Shown here: piece by piece, positions 44,326 to 47,591 of the stretch
How the letters are laid out: every line of letters begins with the position of its first letter
Numbering within the stretch: the stretch's first letter is position 1
Source: Myxococcota bacterium
GTDB taxonomy: Bacteria; Myxococcota_A; UBA9160; SZUA-336
Assembly (NCBI GenBank): GCA_035498015.1
Contig: DATKAO010000032.1
Coordinates: forward strand, 1 to 47,591
DNA: 47,591 nucleotides
Reading direction: 5' to 3'
The notes under the pieces: model-generated
Databases searched by the model: none
The model's input: the letters and a program-made list of their open reading frames with translations, nothing else
Told to the model about the DNA's origin: nothing
Translations under genes and position numbers: made by a program

Positions 44326-44404
44326 GCGGCCCTCCTGACCTTGCTTTTCATCTCATCGGCAGCCGGCAAAATACTTGACCGAAGCGGTGTGGGAGCCGGT
44401 GAAG

Positions 44405-45085
44405 ATGCCCGAAATACGGCTGGCCAGCGACCGGAGCAAGGGCCCGGTGAGTGGCATCCTGCACTGGTCCGACGACTCGTTCGCGCTGCTCGTGCTGGCG
44501 CACGGGGCGGGCGCCGACATGCGCCACCGCTTCCTCGCCGCCGTGGCCGACGACCTGGCGGGGCAGGGCGTGGCGACCCTGCGCTTCAACTTTCCCTACA
44601 CAGAACTGCGTAGGCGGGCGCCCGACCCGCAGCCCGTGCTCGAGGCCTACGTGCGCTCGGTGTGCGCCGAGGCCCGCGCGCTCGCGCCCGGGCTGCCGCT
44701 GTTCGCGGGCGGGAAGTCCATGGGCGGGCGCATGACCTCGAACGCGTTCGCGAAAGAGCCCCTCGAGGGCGTGCGCGGGCTGGTGTTTCTGGGCTTCCCC
44801 CTGCACCCGCCGAAGCAGCCCGCGAGCGCGCGCGGCGATCACCTGGCGTCGGTGACCGCGCCCATGCTGTTCCTGCAGGGCACGCGTGACGACTTGGCCC
44901 AGATCGGGCTGGTGCGCGCGCTGTGCGTGAAGCTCGGGCCGCGCGTCACGCTGCGGGAGTTCGAGGGCGCGAATCATTCCTTCGAGGTCACGAAGGCGAG
45001 CGGGAAGACGAGCGAGGCGGTCCGCAAGTCACTCGCGGTCGTCGTGGCCGGGTGGCTGCGCGAACGATCAGGAGCGCCAGGCTGA
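44405..45085 (+). CDS. Alpha/beta hydrolase, KANL3/Tex30-like
   Basis: A 226-residue hydrolase fold protein. VLAHGAGADMRHRFLAAVADDLAGQGVATLRFNFPY (about 30-65) contains the oxyanion region. The nucleophile elbow is GGKSMGGRM (Ser in G-K-S-M-G). The acid lies in FLQGTRDDLA, and the His in FEGANHSFEV. The KANL3/Tex30 or dienelactone-hydrolase-like groups share the GGKSMGGR elbow. GGGAG lies 9 bases before the ATG at 44405; a TTG at 44375 would lengthen it by 10 residues. It is divergent from the PII-like gene. The 3' end overlaps the convergent PEP-CTERM gene by 98 bases. Confidence 0.85.
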   Translation: MPEIRLASDRSKGPVSGILHWSDDSFALLVLAHGAGADMRHRFLAAVADDLAGQGVATLRFNFPYTELRRRAPDPQPVLEAYVRSVCAEARALAPGLPLFAGGKSMGGRMTSNAFAKEPLEGVRGLVFLGFPLHPPKQPASARGDHLASVTAPMLFLQGTRDDLAQIGLVRALCVKLGPRVTLREFEGANHSFEVTKASGKTSEAVRKSLAVVVAGWLRERSGAPG

Positions 45086-45686
45086 CCGCGGTCGCGCACG
45101 CGACCAGCGCTCCGGCGGGCTCGGGCGCCACGGCCGGGCGGACGGCAGCCAGGAAGATCTGGTCGTCGTCGTCGAACACGCGGTCGCCGAACACGTCGTT
45201 CTCGAGCAGGTCCGCGGCCTGGGGGCGCAGGAACAGCCCGAACTCGTTGCTGGCGCCGCTGGCACCCGTACAGGGGACTTCGGCGCCGGCCGCAGCGACG
45301 CAGTTCTTCAGGTTGAACACCTGGAACGAGAGCGCGAACGGTCCTGCGGACAGGTCGGCGTCGACCTGCATCTCGGAGAGATCGAAGCGCAGGTTGGTCA
45401 TGCGCAGGGTGACTCCGCCGAAGTCGAAGTCGAAGCCCGAGCCCTGGTGCTCGATCGAGCCGGTCGCGAGGTCCTGGGTGACTGCCCCGCCCGTGATCGG
45501 CACGACGAACGCGCCGCCGCCGAGCGGGGTGGTGTCACCGACGGGCGAGACGTCGACGCCCAGCGCGCTGCTGTCGACCGTGAGGGTGAAGGTGGTGTCG
45601 CCGCCGGTCACCGCGGCGGCGTGAGCCGCGCCCGAAGCCCAGACCACGGCACACACGAACAGACCCGAGACGAAGAGCTCTCTCAT
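44988..45686 (-). CDS. PEP-CTERM protein, long C-terminal tail
   Basis: A 232-residue exported protein. The signal MRELFVSGLFVCAVVWASGAAHAAA is followed by a beta-rich passenger (TTFTLTVDSSALGV through VFDDDDQIFLAAV). The sorting signal is VAPEPAGALVACATAVSLALLIV followed by RAATRPRRPR. About 14 residues (VTCGPPRSSSRSPS) extend past the basic cluster, unusual for this motif, and that part overlaps the convergent hydrolase gene. The ATG at 45686 is chosen; one at 45704 is possible. Passenger function unknown; no exosortase is in view. Confidence 0.75.
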   Translation of the reverse strand: MRELFVSGLFVCAVVWASGAAHAAAVTGGDTTFTLTVDSSALGVDVSPVGDTTPLGGGAFVVPITGGAVTQDLATGSIEHQGSGFDFDFGGVTLRMTNLRFDLSEMQVDADLSAGPFALSFQVFNLKNCVAAAGAEVPCTGASGASNEFGLFLRPQAADLLENDVFGDRVFDDDDQIFLAAVRPAVAPEPAGALVACATAVSLALLIVRAATRPRRPRVTCGPPRSSSRSPS

Positions 45687-45767
45687 GACTCGGGCGCATT
45701 GCACGGCGTGTGCCCGGGCACTGCGGGCGCCGCAGCGCCCCGCGCGCGGCGGCGTGCCTGGACGGAT

Positions 45768-46481
45768 CTACAAAGTCGGAAACAGAGACTCGAATTTCTT
45801 CGCGAGCTTCGGACCCGTGCCCTCGTCCTCGTGCTTGAAGAACACGAACACGTCGCCCCACGCCGGCTCGGCGATGCGCGCGGCCCACTTTTCGAGCTCA
45901 CCCGGCCCGTAGCTCACCTTGCGCAGGCGCAGGTAGCTCCAGTCGGCGGTCGCCACGAAGGGTGTCTGCACCGCCCCTTCCTCTTCCTCGGTGTGCGCGA
46001 TGCACAGCGCCGCGTTGCGCTCGCGCAGCGCCCCGAACACGTCTTCGTCGAACCAGCTCGCGTGGCGGAACTCGAGCGCGGGTCGCACGTCGGGGCGCAC
46101 GCGGGCCAGGAAGGTCTTCAGCCGCTCTACGTCCTTCTTCATGTTCGGCGGCAGCTGGAACAGGATCGGCCCGCGCCGCTCGCCCAGGGACTCGGACTGC
46201 TTCTGCAGATACTCGACGGGCTGTGGCTCCTTCAGCCGGGTCATGTGCGTGATCTGGCGCGAGGCCTTGAGCACGAAGCGGAAGTCACCGGGCACCTGCG
46301 CGGCCCAGTCGCGCAGCACCTTCTCGCTGGGCATGCGGTAGAAGGTGTTGTTGATCTCCACCGACCCGAAGTGCTCGCCGTAGAAGTGCAGCATCTTCGC
46401 GTCGGGCAGGTCCTCGGGGTAGAAGGACCCTTTCCATTCCTTGTAGGCGAAGCCGCTGGTGCCGGTGAACAGCCTCTTCAT
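45768..46481 (-). CDS. DUF72 family protein
   Basis: A 237-residue protein of the DUF72 (YecE) family, a TIM-barrel fold of unsettled function. The N-terminus LFTGTSGFAYKEWKGSFYPEDLPDAKMLHFYGEHFGSVEINNTFYRMPS is the family hallmark, followed by FRFVLKASRQITHM, GPILFQLPPNMKKD, LEFRHASWFDEDVF and WSYLRLRKVSYG. The start is the ATG at 46481. The open frame runs 27 codons farther upstream to 46562, but the family begins at this ATG. It is divergent from the PQQ dehydrogenase gene, with 102 bases between starts. Confidence 0.88.
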   Translation of the reverse strand: MKRLFTGTSGFAYKEWKGSFYPEDLPDAKMLHFYGEHFGSVEINNTFYRMPSEKVLRDWAAQVPGDFRFVLKASRQITHMTRLKEPQPVEYLQKQSESLGERRGPILFQLPPNMKKDVERLKTFLARVRPDVRPALEFRHASWFDEDVFGALRERNAALCIAHTEEEEGAVQTPFVATADWSYLRLRKVSYGPGELEKWAARIAEPAWGDVFVFFKHEDEGTGPKLAKKFESLFPTL

Positions 46482-46583
46482 CCGCTCGGTCCAGGCTACA
46501 CCACACGGGAGCGGCGCGCGCCGCAGCGTTGTACGATGCGCCCGCGGGCGTGTTTCGCCCATGCAAGGGGAGGGGGTTCGGTC

Positions 46584-47591
46584 GTGACCAAGCGCTCATG
46601 GATTTGGGGGCTCGCGCTCGTGTTCGCCTGCGGCCAGGTCGCGGCGGCGGCGGAAGGGGAGCAGCCGGCGGAGATCCAGCTGCCGCCGGTGCCGACTCAC
46701 TGGAAGGCCGAGAAGCCGGTGGGCGGCGCGGCCGGCCCGGTGACTCAGGACATGCTGAACGTGGCGGTGACTCCGCCGGATCGCTGGATCCAGTACGGCG
46801 GGAACTACCGCAACTTCCGCCACTCGCCGATCAAGGCGCTGACGCCCGAGAGCGCCAAGAAGCTCTCGGTCGCCTGGGCCTTCCCCACGGGCACCACGGG
46901 TCAGTTCGAGGCGTCGCCCGTGGTGTACGGCGGAGTCATGTACGTGACTTCCTCTTACAACCGGCTGTTTGCGCTCGACGCGAAGACCGGCGAGCTGCTC
47001 TGGCGCTACGACCACAAGAACGGCGAGAACCTGCGCCTGTGCTGCGGCCCGCCGAACCGCGGCGTGGGCATCGCGGGCGACCTGGTGATCATGGGCACGC
47101 TCGACGCGCACCTGATCGCGTTCAACCGCAAGACCGGCGAGATCGCCTGGGACATCACGGTCGCCGACTACAAGGCCGGCTTCAGCCTGACGTCGGCGCC
47201 GTTGATCGTGCACGACCTCGCGATCATCGGCGTGGCGGGCGGTGAGTACGGCGTGCGCGGCTTCTTCGACGCCTACGACGCGAAGACGGGCAAGGCCGTG
47301 TGGCGCAAGTACACGGTGCCCGGCAAGGGTGAGCCCGGCGCAGACAGCTGGGCGGGTGACTCGTACGAGCGCGGCGGCGCGCCGGCCTGGACTTACGGCG
47401 CCTACGATCCCGAGAGCGACACACTCTACTGGACCACCGGCAATCCCGCGCCCGACTGGGACGGCGACGGCCGCAAGGGCGACAACCTGTACTCCGACTC
47501 CGTGCTGGCGCTCGACCCGAAGACGGGCAACACGAAGTGGTACTTCCAGTTCACCCCGCACGACGTGTGGGACTACGACGGAAACACCCAG
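46584..47591 (+). CDS. PQQ-dependent alcohol dehydrogenase, lanthanide-type motif, 3' cut
   Basis: The first 336 residues of a periplasmic quinoprotein methanol/ethanol dehydrogenase. The GTG at 46584 follows GGGGAGGGGG, and a signal ends near AAAAEGE. The WIQYGGNYRNFRHSPIKAL start is typical. The adjacent Cys pair is LCCGPPNRG (Cys153-Cys154). Metal-site residues are Glu221 (GGEYG), Asn287 (TTGNPAPDWDGDG) and the catalytic Asp330 in HDVWDYDGNT. Asp332, two residues after the catalytic Asp, is the mark of lanthanide-dependent enzymes; calcium MxaF has Ala there (recollection). The rest, including the tryptophan-docking repeats, lies beyond the window edge, and any cytochrome partner is unseen. 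Confidence 0.9.
   Translation, partial: MTKRSWIWGLALVFACGQVAAAAEGEQPAEIQLPPVPTHWKAEKPVGGAAGPVTQDMLNVAVTPPDRWIQYGGNYRNFRHSPIKALTPESAKKLSVAWAFPTGTTGQFEASPVVYGGVMYVTSSYNRLFALDAKTGELLWRYDHKNGENLRLCCGPPNRGVGIAGDLVIMGTLDAHLIAFNRKTGEIAWDITVADYKAGFSLTSAPLIVHDLAIIGVAGGEYGVRGFFDAYDAKTGKAVWRKYTVPGKGEPGADSWAGDSYERGGAPAWTYGAYDPESDTLYWTTGNPAPDWDGDGRKGDNLYSDSVLALDPKTGNTKWYFQFTPHDVWDYDGNTQ

Noticed and set aside
44375-44404. TTG start at 44375 for the alpha/beta hydrolase
   Set aside because: No Shine-Dalgarno sequence precedes it, whereas GGGAG lies 9 bases before the ATG at 44405.

Overview
The window is high-GC (roughly two thirds or more G+C by eye, not computed), densely packed DNA from a Gram-negative bacterium. 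Evidence for an outer membrane includes lipoproteins with lipobox cysteines, an OprB-type porin, periplasmic adaptor proteins of tripartite pumps, PEP-CTERM-tailed proteins and a periplasmic quinoprotein dehydrogenase. DUF1329, acyl-CoA dehydrogenase, PhyH, amidohydrolase, FG-GAP/thrombospondin-3 and PEP-CTERM proteins together suggest a soil or sediment lineage from the former Deltaproteobacteria (Myxococcota, Desulfobacterota or Binatota-like). This placement is inference. No rRNA, tRNA, CRISPR array, insertion sequence or phage gene was seen.

Layout. 1-1951: a cupin gene cut by the window edge and a GH29 alpha-L-fucosidase. 1948-6860: six minus-strand genes in one tight run, namely a YajG-like lipoprotein, a 75-residue lipoprotein, a membrane protein ending in a YEATS-like domain, a signal-peptide membrane protein, an Ig-like lipoprotein and a phospholipase C-like phosphoesterase. 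This is the best candidate for an undescribed system. 7022-8186: a small secreted peptide and a catalase-related peroxidase. 8255-12966: DUF1329, PhyH dioxygenase, DUF4239, acyl-CoA dehydrogenase and DUF2721. 12984-23992: an FAD oxidoreductase, two separate EmrA/EmrB-type pumps (one with its own TetR repressor and a perfect palindromic operator), another MFS protein, a small secreted protein and an M48 lipoprotein protease. 23995-26398: small DUF4180 and DUF4345 proteins, an SDR and two secreted proteins. 26400-32388: a BTAD/TPR regulator divergent from a methyltransferase, an OprB porin divergent from a lipoprotein, and a VWA protein. 32489-37694: a 1181-residue FG-GAP surface protein and a SulP transporter. 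37691-42294: a creatininase-family protein, a PEP-CTERM protein and a three-gene catabolic operon (hydratase, D-2-hydroxyacid dehydrogenase, amidohydrolase). 42357-47591: a methyltransferase, an orphan divergent PII-like protein with a neighbour of unknown function, an alpha/beta hydrolase, a second PEP-CTERM protein, a DUF72 protein and the start of a PQQ alcohol dehydrogenase with the lanthanide-type Asp-x-Asp motif.

How the genes work together. Most are chromosomal housekeeping, catabolic or export functions. Co-transcription is well supported where genes overlap by 4 bases: 3944/3941, 6192/6189, 9583/9586, 15882/15885, 21721/21718, 24736/24739 and 41527/41524. No gap between genes exceeds 300 bases; the longest is 39105-39385. 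A separate window-wide observation is that the odd palindrome AGTSACT is far more frequent than base composition predicts.
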